DNA of 64,000 nucleotides from Torreya grandis (taxonomy: Eukaryota; Streptophyta; Pinopsida; Cupressales; Taxaceae): the NCBI GenBank assembly GCA_037957365.1, contig JARHVA010001740.1, positions 884,501-948,500 on the forward strand, read 5' to 3'. The translations under genes and the position numbers were made by a program. This document shows positions 1-11,148 of the stretch, piece after piece (the stretch's first letter is position 1; every line of letters begins with the position of its first letter). The notes under the pieces are model-generated. The model was not told the origin of the DNA, did no database searches, and was given only the letters and a program-made list of their open reading frames with translations.

Positions 1-117
1 AAAATGGATTTGAAATAGGCAAGACTAGAGGGGGTGGGGAAGGAATCTTCATCTCGATGGCTTAGTAGTGCTCAAGCTTACTTGTTAGTCGTATGAGCCT
101 AAAAGTTTGGCTAATTT

Positions 118-2280
118 TGGATTTTAAACATTAATTAAACTTTATCTCTTAGAATATGGTGTAGAATTTATGGAGAAAAACTTGTATGAATTTTTAAAAA
201 GTCAAAGGTTAAATGCATGTTTTTGAATATCTTTAATTAACTCCTTATGAATAGCTTATATTAAACTCCTTTTGATTTTTAGTTAAATCTTCTTCATATT
301 TCATGCATATTAAATTTTTAATTTAATTAACTTTATTTCATTTTGGATTTTTACTAGACTTATGTTGACTTGTAACTTATAGTTTGACCTCAATTGTCTT
401 CACTTGCATTTTGCATGCATGTTTGACTTCTTGACTTTTCTAAATTTAGCCCAAAGGGAAGCATAGTAGGAGAGAGATTGAATGTTGATATTCAAAAGAT
501 CCTCTTTCATTAAAATATGTCCTCAAATCCTAACCACGACTTCAACTCAACTTCTCCACTCTTGCATGTTTCAAACTCCACTTTTCTAGGGCTCCTTAAA
601 GGCTTCTTCCTATTGACTTAACATTTTATAAATTTAGATCAAAGGGAGACATAGTAGGAGAGAGATATTATGTTTCATTTATTAAATTATTCATTAAATA
701 TCTCTACTAATAGTTCACTTTATGATGACAAACACAACTCTCTATATTGATTTTTCTTGGATATGCCTATCTTCTACAACTTGATAAGCTTCTTGAATGC
801 ACTATGAGAACCTGGAACTTGATGAATTTGAATTATTTGATCATGTAAGGAATATAATTATGATTTAAAAATAATAAACATAGTTTAACATACATTCAAA
901 TAAATGTTTATCTCTAAACTCCATGTATAACTCCATAAAATATTATTTTATGCTCTCTTGAGGTCTTTAGACATCAAAAAACCATGATTTAAACTAGGGG
1001 GTATAAAATGAGTTCCAGGCCTCACCAAATAATCATATTATTCTAATTATATAGGTTTAAATGATTCAGACTTTGAATATTTTGAAAATATCCAAAATGC
1101 TTCAACAAAATCCTAAACAAAATTTTACAAAAAAGTGCATGCTTGTTGCTCGTAAGGTGGCTTGAAGATTTTTTCAATAATCTGAGCCTTTTTTATTTTA
1201 TTTTATTGTAATAATATGTATTAATATCTAAAAATTAATTATAAGCACTCTAAAATAATTTTGTGACATTGGAAGGACTTGAAACACTCATTTTCAATTT
1301 TAATTGTGAGCAAAATAGAGAAAACCCTTGATTTCCTTTATGATTAGACCTATGTTTTGATATTTTATATCTCTTTAGATAAAATACAGACTTTAAATAA
1401 CTTATAAACATTCAAATACATCAAAAAAAAACTCCATGTCAAAGTTAAATATATTTTATTTAATAAAACTCAAAATATGCACTTTTTAGTGTTACCTAGC
1501 TTGAACAATTTTATTTTTGAATGCTTGTAGGTCTAAATTTTTTTTTTTAATTAATTTTTATGAGTCTTAAATACCTCATTATTTTTTAATTAGGACCTAT
1601 AATAACCCTTTTCATCATTCAAACTATTGGACATGTTCAAACAATCTCGTAAACCTCTCAAAAAGTACTTTTTTTAACTCTCTCTTACTTGCTTAAAACC
1701 ATGATACCTGTACCTTTGCATTTCTCTATTTTTTTATATAAAATTTTTATTTAAGATGTATTAAGCTAGTTTATTCCCCATAATATCTCACACTAATTTT
1801 ATTTTTCAAAAAATAACTCAAAAATGCAAACATATTGCCTAAAACTGAGTCATTAGGGTTTAAGAAAGATTTTAGAGCACCTTTTCTTATTAATGATTGT
1901 TCATAAAGTTAATATCATATAACCTAGAACTAATACATGTAATATTTATTAATATAGGATATTAAATTCACCTAATACCATTATAAATAAATCTTCTTCT
2001 CCTTCATGTACCAAGCATTTGAAAATTACTTTCACAATTTACAACTAACTATTTAGAGGAATAAAAGAAACCTCTGTCAAAATTTAGATTTATATGTTGT
2101 TTTTTAGCATATTTTTGATATAATTAAAGTTTTATGATATTTTGGAGATATTTTTTAATATTTAATCTATGAATTAATTTTTTTTTTTGAAAACCTGCAT
2201 ATAAGTAACTTTGACCAATGGTGGTAAAATTGTCAACATTCTTGGAAACTTTGTTGGGATGTTTGCCTAATAAACACTCA
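118..2280. repeat. Left copy of a 2.2 kb direct repeat (possible old LTR)
   Basis: This stretch aligns along its length with 8889-11148, both in direct orientation. Shared blocks include the region around 'agtcaaaggt', the 'caattgtcttcacttgca' block and the 'aactttgaccaatggtg' block near the right end. Both copies start with TGGA and end with CACTCA, which would suit LTRs. I found no primer-binding site, no convincing polypurine tract and no target duplication, so the ends are approximate. It could also be a segmental or dispersed repeat pair. An internal motif ('catagtaggagagagat') occurs twice in this copy, near 462 and 648. Confidence 0.55.
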
Positions 2281-3367
2281 AGATTAATAGCTATATCCAT
2301 TGGGTTATGAAGTCATAAAAATATAACTAAATTCAAAACTTAAAATTCCATCAAACAACTACAACACTTGTGCATAATCATTTATATAATTGAAAACTAA
2401 AACAACTACTGACTGAAAAAATGTGCAAGATAACACTTAGAGGAATGTAAAAACTAAAACTACTACATACAAAATTTAAAATCCATCTGGATCAAAATAA
2501 AAACCTATAAATTAATTTCCATGTAGTTTATAAATATGAGGAATAAACTATTATTTAAGTGTCATTCTGGTTGGAACATCTCTTTTCCTACTTGTTGATT
2601 TTATTGGTTTGTCTCCAAGTGAATCAACTGAAAAAAACATATATCTAATATAAATAAACTCATCATGTGATTCAATACTCACCTTATGTTTATATTAAAC
2701 ACTAATAAAACTTTAAAATTTAGCCACAATATGAATATCTATAATTTCAAACTTTAGTGGCTCACTAGGACAATGTTCTTGGCTTTCTATGACATCTTTA
2801 AATATACCATCTTGATTGTCAGATGTTGTAAATTATTCAAGCTCTTCATCAAAACCTTATTGATCCTCAATTTTATCTTCTTGAGGTTCACTATAAATCA
2901 TTACATATTCTTTTATATCTTTACTTATCTCATGTCTATTTTTTAGATTATGGTAAAAGCAGGTTTTGAAGGGACCCCAAAACCCTTTAACAGTATCAAA
3001 AAGGATAAAACATTAACAACCACTAAGAAAAGCATTCCTGAAACCTACTAAATAGCAGCATCAAAATTAGGTTTTACAAGGACCTAAAACCACAAACATA
3101 GTTCAATAAAAGTACCCAAGTTTTACAAGGACCTGGAACCTCAAATAAAGTTTTTGACCAAGAACCAATAAACAGGACCAAAAACAAAAACTAGTTGCAA
3201 CAACTAGCAAAAAAGACTAGAACACAAACAAAACTAGCAAAGAAGACCCTAGTCTTCTATTGCAAATCCATGATCATCTTAATATCCTCCTTCCCTATCG
3301 TAGCAATATCTTAAATGGATTTAGCAGCTGAAGTAGTAGCAGCTTGCAAGCCTTTCTTCCTCGAACT
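2281..3367. other. AT-rich stretch with 3' tail of the gag-like ORF
   Basis: No ORF or RNA gene is visible between about 2281 and 2950. From about 2950 to 3367 the minus strand continues the frame of the neighbouring gag-like ORF for some distance. It is broken by more TAG and TAA stops and looks like a decayed 3' end or untranslated region. Confidence 0.4.
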
Positions 3368-4897
3368 CTACCTTGTCCTCTTACTTAGACCATCCAAGGA
3401 TATTGTTTCTTCATTTGCTCTTTTACTGAGGTTAGTTGTAGCAGCACAAATGCTTGATGTCACCTACTCCATCTTTATTCTACTTTCCTTGATGAGCATT
3501 CTAAGATTATGCTCATAATCTTTAAGTTTTTCTAGGATATCTCTCATTTGCATCTCTAAGTGGTTAATTTTGGTCCAATCAACATCTTGATTGTGTTGCA
3601 TTGTTTCCACTTTCTTCTTTAGCCCCATTATTTCATTATAGATCCAAGAATCAACTTGGAGAATAGAGTCAGCTTTGAACTTGGTAGAATGCAGGAAGGA
3701 AAGCTTGGTTTCCCTCTGTGAAGATTCACAAATGTCTTCTGCAATCTCATGTGGAGGGGAATCAACCTTTTCAATTTGTTCCTCCCTATCCATCAGTTTC
3801 TCCTCTCTAGTCTCAACAGGGTCTTCATGCTTAACAGGTTCCTCCTCTTCTTGTCCCCCAGTCTCCATAGCAGGAGTAGAAGCCAAAACCATATGATCTT
3901 CCTCTCTCATAGAAACTGGATCATCAGTTAAAATATCTTTGTCTTTATCACCTTCCTTGGACACAGTCTGATTACCCTCATTTTCAGAATTGCTCTATTT
4001 TGAGTTTCCCTCAATTGTATCCTCTTTATTCCCTTCCTTAATTTTTCCTTTAGTTTTTGGATATCCATCCAAATTATAGTTGAACTCCCCAACATCCGTC
4101 CCTTCATCTTCCTTCACGACATCCTTCTCAGAACTTTCAGTACTCTCCAACTCAAAATCCTCTTCTACAATTTGTTTTTGAGAAATAGAGGGTTTTGGTT
4201 TTGCCTTTTCTATCCCTTTAACATTCTCATCCTTGTTACACTTTTTGGAACCCTTATGTTTGTCAGAAAAAGGAATCAAAGCTATGGATTTATTTTTACA
4301 AAAACCCTCTATGAGAAGTATCAGACCTTCATGTAAAATGGGACGAGACTCCTTCTTCCTATGGGCATACAAGCTTTGAAGCAACAAAAAATGTAGATAA
4401 AAAGGGAAAGAAATTCTATCCTTGTGCCTAAAGTGGTTGAGAAAAACAAAATAAAATTTTTGAACTCTTTTATTCCTACCATCAAGGATAAAGTACTCAC
4501 AGATACAGCATAGCACATCTTGCCAAATTCTTTTTATCTGTTCCACATCAAAGAAGTCTCCATTCTTTTCCAGTTGCTTCTCCTCTACATCCATCTTTGG
4601 AATTTTTTTGTAAGCCACATTGGAGATACTTGTCTTTTTTGAAAACTTAATACCACCCATGGGAAGCCCCATGACCTCAACAATGAAGTCCTTAGTAAGC
4701 TTCACAGTGACTCCGTGGAGAGTAACTATGTCATCAACCCAATTTTTGAAGAAGGCAGTAGTGACATGGGGTTTAAATCCATGCAAATGCTCCATATAAC
4801 TGACCACCTTCCCTTTCTATAGAATCTTCCATACATCTTGTCTAGCCTTCCAGTCTTCACATTTTTTGGGCTCTTGCTTCCTCGGTTCACCCCTCAT
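3368..4897 (-). pseudogene. Gag-like retroelement ORF of plant type, broken by in-frame TAG stops
   Basis: One reading frame runs from an ATG at 4897 to the TAG at 3464-3466 and beyond. TAG codons interrupt it at 4817-4819, 3995-3997, 3464-3466 and 3368-3370. The first half is a globular domain with the pattern 'VTLHGVTVKLTKDF', then 'MGLP' and later 'FLNHFRHKDRISFPFY'. I associate this pattern with gag-like or transposon-type proteins common in conifer annotations; that is recall, not a search. The second half is strongly charged (Lys/Glu-rich) and ends in a likely coiled coil (positions 3470-3680, with Leu/Ile heptads). No protease, RT or integrase follows. The segment 3464-3997 keeps the same frame as 3995-4807, so they are one gene. 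It lies directly downstream of a LINE fragment on the same strand. A degraded host gene cannot be excluded. Confidence 0.6.
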
Positions 4898-5087
4898 ATT
4901 GTAAAACAAATGAAAAACCAGAAGCACCCAAACACAAAAGTTAGAAAGGAACCAATTATTTTTTACTTGAAATAGAATTCACCTTTTTGATGATACATGC
5001 AGCAACCACATTACATTCTCATTTATGTACCTCCTCGGGGAAGGTAATCTAACAACCATAAGGCCACTCCACCAAATCATTAAATTG

Positions 5088-6478
5088 CTAATCCAAGCAA
5101 ATCCTTCCCACTTTGGAATGAATGGCATCATAATTAATAAGCACTTTGAGATCCACATGCTTATGTAATTCATCAAGCCACCTCACCTTATGCTCCATTT
5201 GAACAGCATGATTCGTTATCCAGTCGGTGACCCCATTGGCTTCTCGATATGTATGGGATATGGCCACTTTTTCAAATTTTTGAATTAAGGCTTTGATTTC
5301 CATAACCGTAGCCTCAATAGACCATGAGATTGAATTTTTATTATTTAAGGTATTAATAATATTCAAAGAATCACCTTCCAACCATAATTTGGAATACCCC
5401 AACTCAATAACTAATTTAATAGTGTAGAGGGCTACAGTAGCTTTAGCAATATGGCTATTCAAATTACCAATTAGGATAGCAATAGCATCAATTACATTTC
5501 CCACATGATCTCTCAAGACCCCTCCACATCCCACTCTTCCCAGATTTCCCTTAGCTGCTCCATCAAAATTCCCTTTGATCCATCCATTAGGAGGAACATA
5601 CCATTTTATGATCGATCTTGGATTATCATTTTTCAAATTTGACCCTTCAGATCATAAAGGGTTATCAAATTGAAAGGTTTGATCAGAATCCCTCTGGGAT
5701 TTAAATTTCTCCTTGATGGCTCTAATGATATTCTGACCAAGCACCCATCCTGGAAGTTCTTTACTCCTGAATATTCTATTATTTCTTTCTTTCCTGATAC
5801 CCCACCAGAGATGAGGGAGAGTTAGTTTCCAAAGAAAAAGAGCATCAGGATCCTTAGAGGGGCAACACAAGCTTTTAAAAGAGAGTTCCACATTGTTTTG
5901 ATGGACCCATTTTATACCCCAAAAATTAAGAATCTCAGTCCACACTAGCTGGGTATAAGAGTAATTCAAAAACATATGGTCTTTATCTTCAAATCTATTT
6001 TTGCATAAAATACATCTATTAACCACATTTATACCTCTTTTTTGCAAATTTTCAAGGGTCGGAATTTTATTTTGAAGTAGATTCCAAAAGAAGATTTTAA
6101 TTTTGGGGATGAGCCCCTTAATCCAGGCATGAGACCAAAAAGGTTGATTACCCTTTTCCTTTGAAGCAAAGATAGTAGAGACTTTAAATTGGCCACTAGG
6201 GTCAGCATGCCAAATAATCTTATCCTTAAGATAAGGATAAAGAGAGATAGCATTAAGAGATAATTATATGTTACTGAAGCCTTGATCATCATCAATTAAA
6301 TTCACCTAGGAATCATTTTGCCAATAATGACTGACTAATATGCCATATCTCTGCTTGCATCGATCAACTAAATCCTTGTCATGAAAATCTCCAATCAAGG
6401 GATGATCCTTTAACCATACATCATCCCAAAACTTCACCTTAAGCCCATTACCAATTTTCTAGGAACATCCTTTTTTTA
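5088..6478 (-). pseudogene. LINE ORF2 3' fragment: RT C-terminus, RVT zinc-binding domain and RNase H
   Basis: The minus strand reads one frame with a few stops. It starts near 6478 with the RT C-terminal pattern 'KIGNGLKVKFWDDVWL'. A zinc-binding (zf-RVT) segment follows with 'IIWHADPSGQFKVST' and later a C-x2-C ... H pattern ('CILCKNRFEDKDH', about 5962-6000). After an in-frame TGA at 5652-5654 comes an RNase H-like domain (5088-5636). This has 'GNFDGAAKGN' with the first catalytic Asp, 'LWLEGDSLNIIN' with the later acidic residue, and 'SHTYREANGVTDW'. That order is the 3' half of a plant L1-type LINE. The endonuclease and the RT catalytic core are absent, which fits 5' truncation. The frame carries TAG, TAA and TGA stops, so it is dead. 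I see no poly(A) tail at the expected 3' side. Confidence 0.85.
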
Positions 6479-6813
6479 TAGTTTTCTCATGTCTATTACT
6501 ATTACCTTGTGAAACCATTATTGTAAACTCACTAGCTACCGTCATATCTTCTAGAACATCTTCATGATGGGCTTCTTAAAGCTCACTTACATTAGCAATA
6601 TAATTTTGCTCTTCAAAGGTTATAAAATGATCTTATTATATTCCAATTGAATTTCATTTTACCAACATAAATCTTGAGTATCCTCTTTTGACAAATTCTC
6701 CTATTCACCTAGATGTTCCTTTTTTTCCTTCATACAATATGTCCTTTAAAAAAAAAGATGGTGGGAGGGAAAAAGATTCCATTTGGTGGCATAGTAATAT
6801 AAGTCATTATGGG

Positions 6814-7150
6814 CTATTTTTTAATGAGATTTGGGATTGAAGAGGAATTAATAATACTTTTATATCTTGAAGTAATAATTTCAATCAATATTTCTTTGAA
6901 AGAAGGGGAAAAAAATTTTGTTAGGGATGCTTCATACTTCTCTCCCCACTCAGCAATCAATCTCTCACATTCTGATAAGGCTTGATGTTCATGGATAATT
7001 TCAAATTTAGGATTGATGGACAAATGAATAAACTTATAAATTTTATTTTTTGGGATCCTAAAACTTTCTCCATCTCTTGATTTTGTATTGGCATAGGACG
7101 AGTATACGAGAAACTTGAAAATTGTCTTGATTGAGCAGCTTGAGGGATTT
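6814..7150 (-). pseudogene. Unrecognised protein-like ORF, possibly retroelement-derived
   Basis: An open minus-strand frame of roughly 110 codons ends at a TAG near 6814. It has a balanced, protein-like composition with Glu, Trp and Cys, unlike the low-complexity shadow ORFs nearby. The clearest part reads 'EHQALSECERLIAEWGEKYE'. No clear ATG start was found, so the left part of the protein is undefined. It lies just upstream of the LINE fragment on the same strand and may be a piece of the same or another retroelement. No family is recognised. Confidence 0.3.
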
Positions 7151-8462
7151 AAGGAAGAATGGGGAAAGTATGCACAAGTATAGGCTATTTCATAATATTA
7201 AGATTTTTAAAACTTGAATTTTTTAAGAGAATAGACTTTTTTAAGGTTAAAATGGTTTTAGTTCTTGTTTCCTACTCTAATTCTTTTTTTTCTACTTAGT
7301 ATTTTGGACTCAATTCTTTGTACTATCATGGGCAGCTATTGTATTGGTTCTCTTGTAGCTTCATTGTATCTCTTCAATGATTAAATCTCTTGATGATGTA
7401 TATATGATTGATATGAAAGATATTTTTTATTCCTATTATATTCTCCTTCCCTATCAATCTCTATACATTATCTCTCAAAGTCAAGTCTTATCTCTTGCAC
7501 ACTTTTTTCAAGTTGATTGGAAAGAACATGATTTTTACAAGGCTAAATGAAAACATTATTAGGGGTGAGAGGGGCGTAAATATCATTAAAATATAAATAT
7601 ATTTATGGTTGAAAGATACTTTAGGTGAATCCATAAATATCTTTAACTTGATATGAAGGATATGAAGGTACAAAATCTACTTTTTCACAAAAAGGAAGAC
7701 TAAAATACTTTTCAATTAATGTTCTTTAGGCACATAGACTACTTAAACCAACTATATATAACTTAGATTCACTAGATGCTAAGTAATTAAATAATGTATT
7801 TGATTCAAATTGATAAAACCATCACCAATTTTTATCAATGTTTTGATCTATTATCCTATCGGCTGTATCAGAAACTATTATCACTTAGAAGTGCACCCTT
7901 ACAAGAATGTGTGTTTATTCTCACTTTTATTGATACAATAAAAAAATATAAAAGGCATGGGTGACCTTATAATGGATAAAATATCTATATTAAGGTTTTT
8001 TTCTCTTTGGTACACATACCTACTATCTAAACTCTCTAATTATGTGCTTTTTTATTAGCAAAAGGGGAAAAGGGGAAATACACAAGCTAAAATTGAACAT
8101 GAAAACTAAAAATTTGGGGTGATGCACATATATAAAATTTAATTATACCTTTAATTAAAACACTTTGTTACACTTTAAAATTTAATAACTATAATGCATT
8201 CACTTCATCTTTATATAATGTCTCTTGCATTAGTATTTTATACATAGGTCTTGACAAACACTCACACTAGCTTGGAAGGAATGAATAATGGTTGATTTAA
8301 CATTCAGATTAGGTAGAAATTAGATTTAGACACTTTATATGACCTAAAAGAGTTATTATTTGTTTTATAAAGGTGAGATATTTAGATATAAACATCATAA
8401 AATCATTCATTCACTAAGTTACATCAATGACCTTTAAGAACACACTTCATGAACAACTTAAA
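7151..8462. other. AT-rich, no recognisable gene
   Basis: I see only short ORFs without protein-like composition on either strand and no repeat boundary. Confidence 0.4.
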
Positions 8463-8557
8463 AATAGAGGAAAAATAGCTCTTTATTGCTTCAAAGATGA
8501 GGTAGTATGAATTTTATAATTATTTATATAATATATATTAATTATATCCTATTAATC

Positions 8558-8605
<48 letters not shown>

Positions 8606-8700
8606 GATTAATAGGATATAATTAATATATATTATATATTTAATTATAAAATTCATACTACCTCATCTTTGAAGCAATAAAGAGCTATTTTTCCTCTATT
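8463..8700. repeat. Foldback: 99 bp inverted arms around an (AT)n tract
   Basis: The arms 8463-8561 and 8602-8700 are reverse complements with only a couple of mismatches by eye. They are centred on a pure AT tract at 8562-8601. A third, partial copy of the arm ('attaattatatcctatta') follows at about 8702-8720 and runs into a second AT tract (to 8752). There is no coding capacity or obvious target-site duplication, so a MITE is less likely than a local inverted duplication. Confidence 0.9.
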
Positions 8701-8715
8701 ATATTAATTATATCC

Positions 8716-8718
<3 letters not shown>

Positions 8719-8752
<34 letters not shown>
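8719..8752. repeat. (TA)n microsatellite
   Basis: Pure TA dinucleotide tract directly after the partial third copy of the foldback arm. Confidence 0.95.
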
Positions 8753-8755
<3 letters not shown>

Positions 8756-8839
8756 AGATAGAGAAGAGACAAATCAATTCTAAAAACTAGAGATGTAGTC
8801 CTAGTTCACTCCTTCAACTAAAACTTTAACTCAAACTTC

Positions 8840-8858
8840 AAAAAAAAAAAAAAAAAAA
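8840..8858. repeat. Poly(A) run
   Basis: Nineteen or so consecutive A residues about 30 bp before the right copy of the 2.2 kb repeat. It could be a retroposon tail, but no body is evident. Confidence 0.8.
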
Positions 8859-9419
8859 GTCAACTCCACAAAATTCCAACATAGTATTTGGAGTTTAAAA
8901 ATTAATTCAACTTGATATTTTTTAATATGGTGTATAATTTAGGGATAAAATCTTGTTTGAATCATTGAAAAGTCAAAGGTCAAATGCATGCTTTTGATTG
9001 TCTTTAGTTAAGTCCTTTTGAACAAATTGTATTAAAATCCTTTTGATTTTTAAATAAATCCTATTTATCTTTCATACATCTTGAATTTTTAATTCAGTTA
9101 CATTTATTTCATCTTAACTTTTGACTTGACTTATGTTGGCTTGTAACTTGAAATTTGACCTCAATTGTCTTCACTTGCATCTTGCATACATGTTTGACTT
9201 CTTGTCTTTTCTAAATTTAGCACAAAGGAGGGTGTGGTAAGAGAGAGATTGAATGTTTAATTTCAAAGGATACTCTTTCATTAAAATAGGGCCTCAAATC
9301 TTAACCAAGACTTCAACTCAAATTTATCACTCTTACATGTTTTAAACACCATTTTTTAAGAGCTCCTTGAAGGCTTCTTCATATTGACCTGACCTTTTCT
9401 AAATTTATCTCAAAGGGGG

Positions 9420-9422
<3 letters not shown>

Positions 9423-9511
<89 letters not shown>
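9423..9511. repeat. (TA)n microsatellite, about 89 bp
   Basis: Pure TA tract inside the right 2.2 kb repeat. The corresponding site in the left copy (about 640-665) has non-repetitive sequence. Confidence 0.95.
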
Positions 9512-9513
<2 letters not shown>

Positions 9514-10220
9514 TGTTTCATTTTTTTAATTATTCATTAAATTTCTTTTCTAAGAGTGCACTTCATGATGACAATCACAACTCTCCATATTGATTCTTCT
9601 TGGATATGCCTACCTTCTGCAACTTGACAAGTTACTTGAATGTATTCTCGCAACATTGAACTTGATTAATTTAAATTATTTTATAAATTAATGAGTCTAA
9701 ATATGATTTTAAAATAATTAAAATGGTGTAATATACCTTAAAACAAATTTTTATCTCCAAACTCCATATACAACTCCAAAAAATGACATTTTGTGCTCTC
9801 TTGAGCTCTCTAGGCCTCAAGAAACCCTAATTTAGATTAGGGGGTCTAAAATAATTTTTAGGAATAAAAAATACTCATAATATTATAATTTTATATGTGT
9901 TAATGGGTAATACCTGTAAATGTTTGAAAATATCCAAAATGCTTCACCAAATTTCCAAACAAAAATTTATAAAAAAGTGTATGCTTGTTGCTCGTAGGGT
10001 GTCTTAGAGATGTTTTTCAATTATCTAATGTTGTTGTGAATTGGTTTTAATTTAATTATCATATATTAATAATTTAAATTAATTATACATACTTTAAAAT
10101 TATTGTTTTCTATTTTAAATACTTGAAACACTCATTTCCAACTCCATTTGTGAGCAAAATAGTAAAAAACCTTGGTTTCCTTCATGATCAGACCTATGTT
10201 TTGAAATTTTATATTTACTT

Positions 10221-10221
<1 letters not shown>

Positions 10222-10277
<56 letters not shown>
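10222..10277. repeat. (AT)n microsatellite
   Basis: Pure AT tract of about 56 bp. The left repeat copy lacks it near 1365-1400. Confidence 0.95.
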
Positions 10278-10282
<5 letters not shown>

Positions 10283-11148
10283 AAACATTAAATTATATAA
10301 AAAATATATCTCCATATCAAATTTCAATAGATTTCATTCAATAAAACTCAAAAGATGTACTTTTTGGTGTTTCCTAATTTTCATAATTTTATTTATGAAT
10401 GTCTATAGGTCTAAGTTTTTATATTTTATTGAGTTTAATAATAAATAAATACCTAATTATATTTTAATTAATACCTATAATAACCCATTCCATAATTACA
10501 ACTATTGCATATGCTTAGACAATCTCTTAAACCTTTTTAAAAAAATTGACTATCTCTCTTGCTTACTTGAAACCCTGATACCTGTACATTTACCTTTCCC
10601 TATTTTTTTAAATTAAATTATTATAATTGAGGTGTATTAAGGTAATTTTTAACCCATAATATCTCACACCACTTTTATTTTTCAATAAATAACTCAAAAA
10701 CTTAAACATACTACCTAAAACTGAGCCATTGGGGTTTAAGAAGGGTTTTAGATCACTTTTTCTTCTTAACGATTGTTAATAAAGTTAAGCCCATATAACC
10801 TAAAATAAATACATAAAATATTTATGTAATTTTTTCACCTAAATCACTATAATACTATTATAACTAACTTTTCTTCTCCTTCATGTACCTAGTATTTTGA
10901 AATTGTCTTTACTAGCTTGTAACTAGTTAGTTAGAGGAATAAAAGAATTTTTTGTCAAAATTTAGACTTATGAGTTGTTCCTGGGCATGGTTTTGGCATG
11001 ATAAAGTTTTATGATGTTTTTGAGACATTTTTAAATCTTCATTCCATAAATATAATCTTTTTGAAAACCTACACATAAACAACTTTGACCAATGGTGCCA
11101 AAGTTGTCAATAATAACATACAACATCATCTCATAAATAAAACACTCA

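Larger units (their letters stand above)
8889..11148. repeat. Right copy of the 2.2 kb direct repeat (possible old LTR)
   Basis: Direct-orientation partner of 118-2280, heavily diverged and with indels. Two long TA tracts (9423-9511 and 10222-10277) lie inside this copy where the left copy has ordinary sequence, so they arose after the duplication. Both copies end in CACTCA. LTR status is unproven because the primer site, polypurine tract and target duplication are not seen. Confidence 0.55.

Noticed and set aside
10115..10327. 70-codon minus ORF with an Ile-Tyr repeat
   Set aside because: It is the translation of an AT microsatellite; the same applies to the ORFs at 13159-13415.
118..11148. 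Calling a complete LTR retrotransposon from the 2.2 kb repeat pair
   Set aside because: No primer site, polypurine tract or target duplication was found, so I kept it as a repeat pair.
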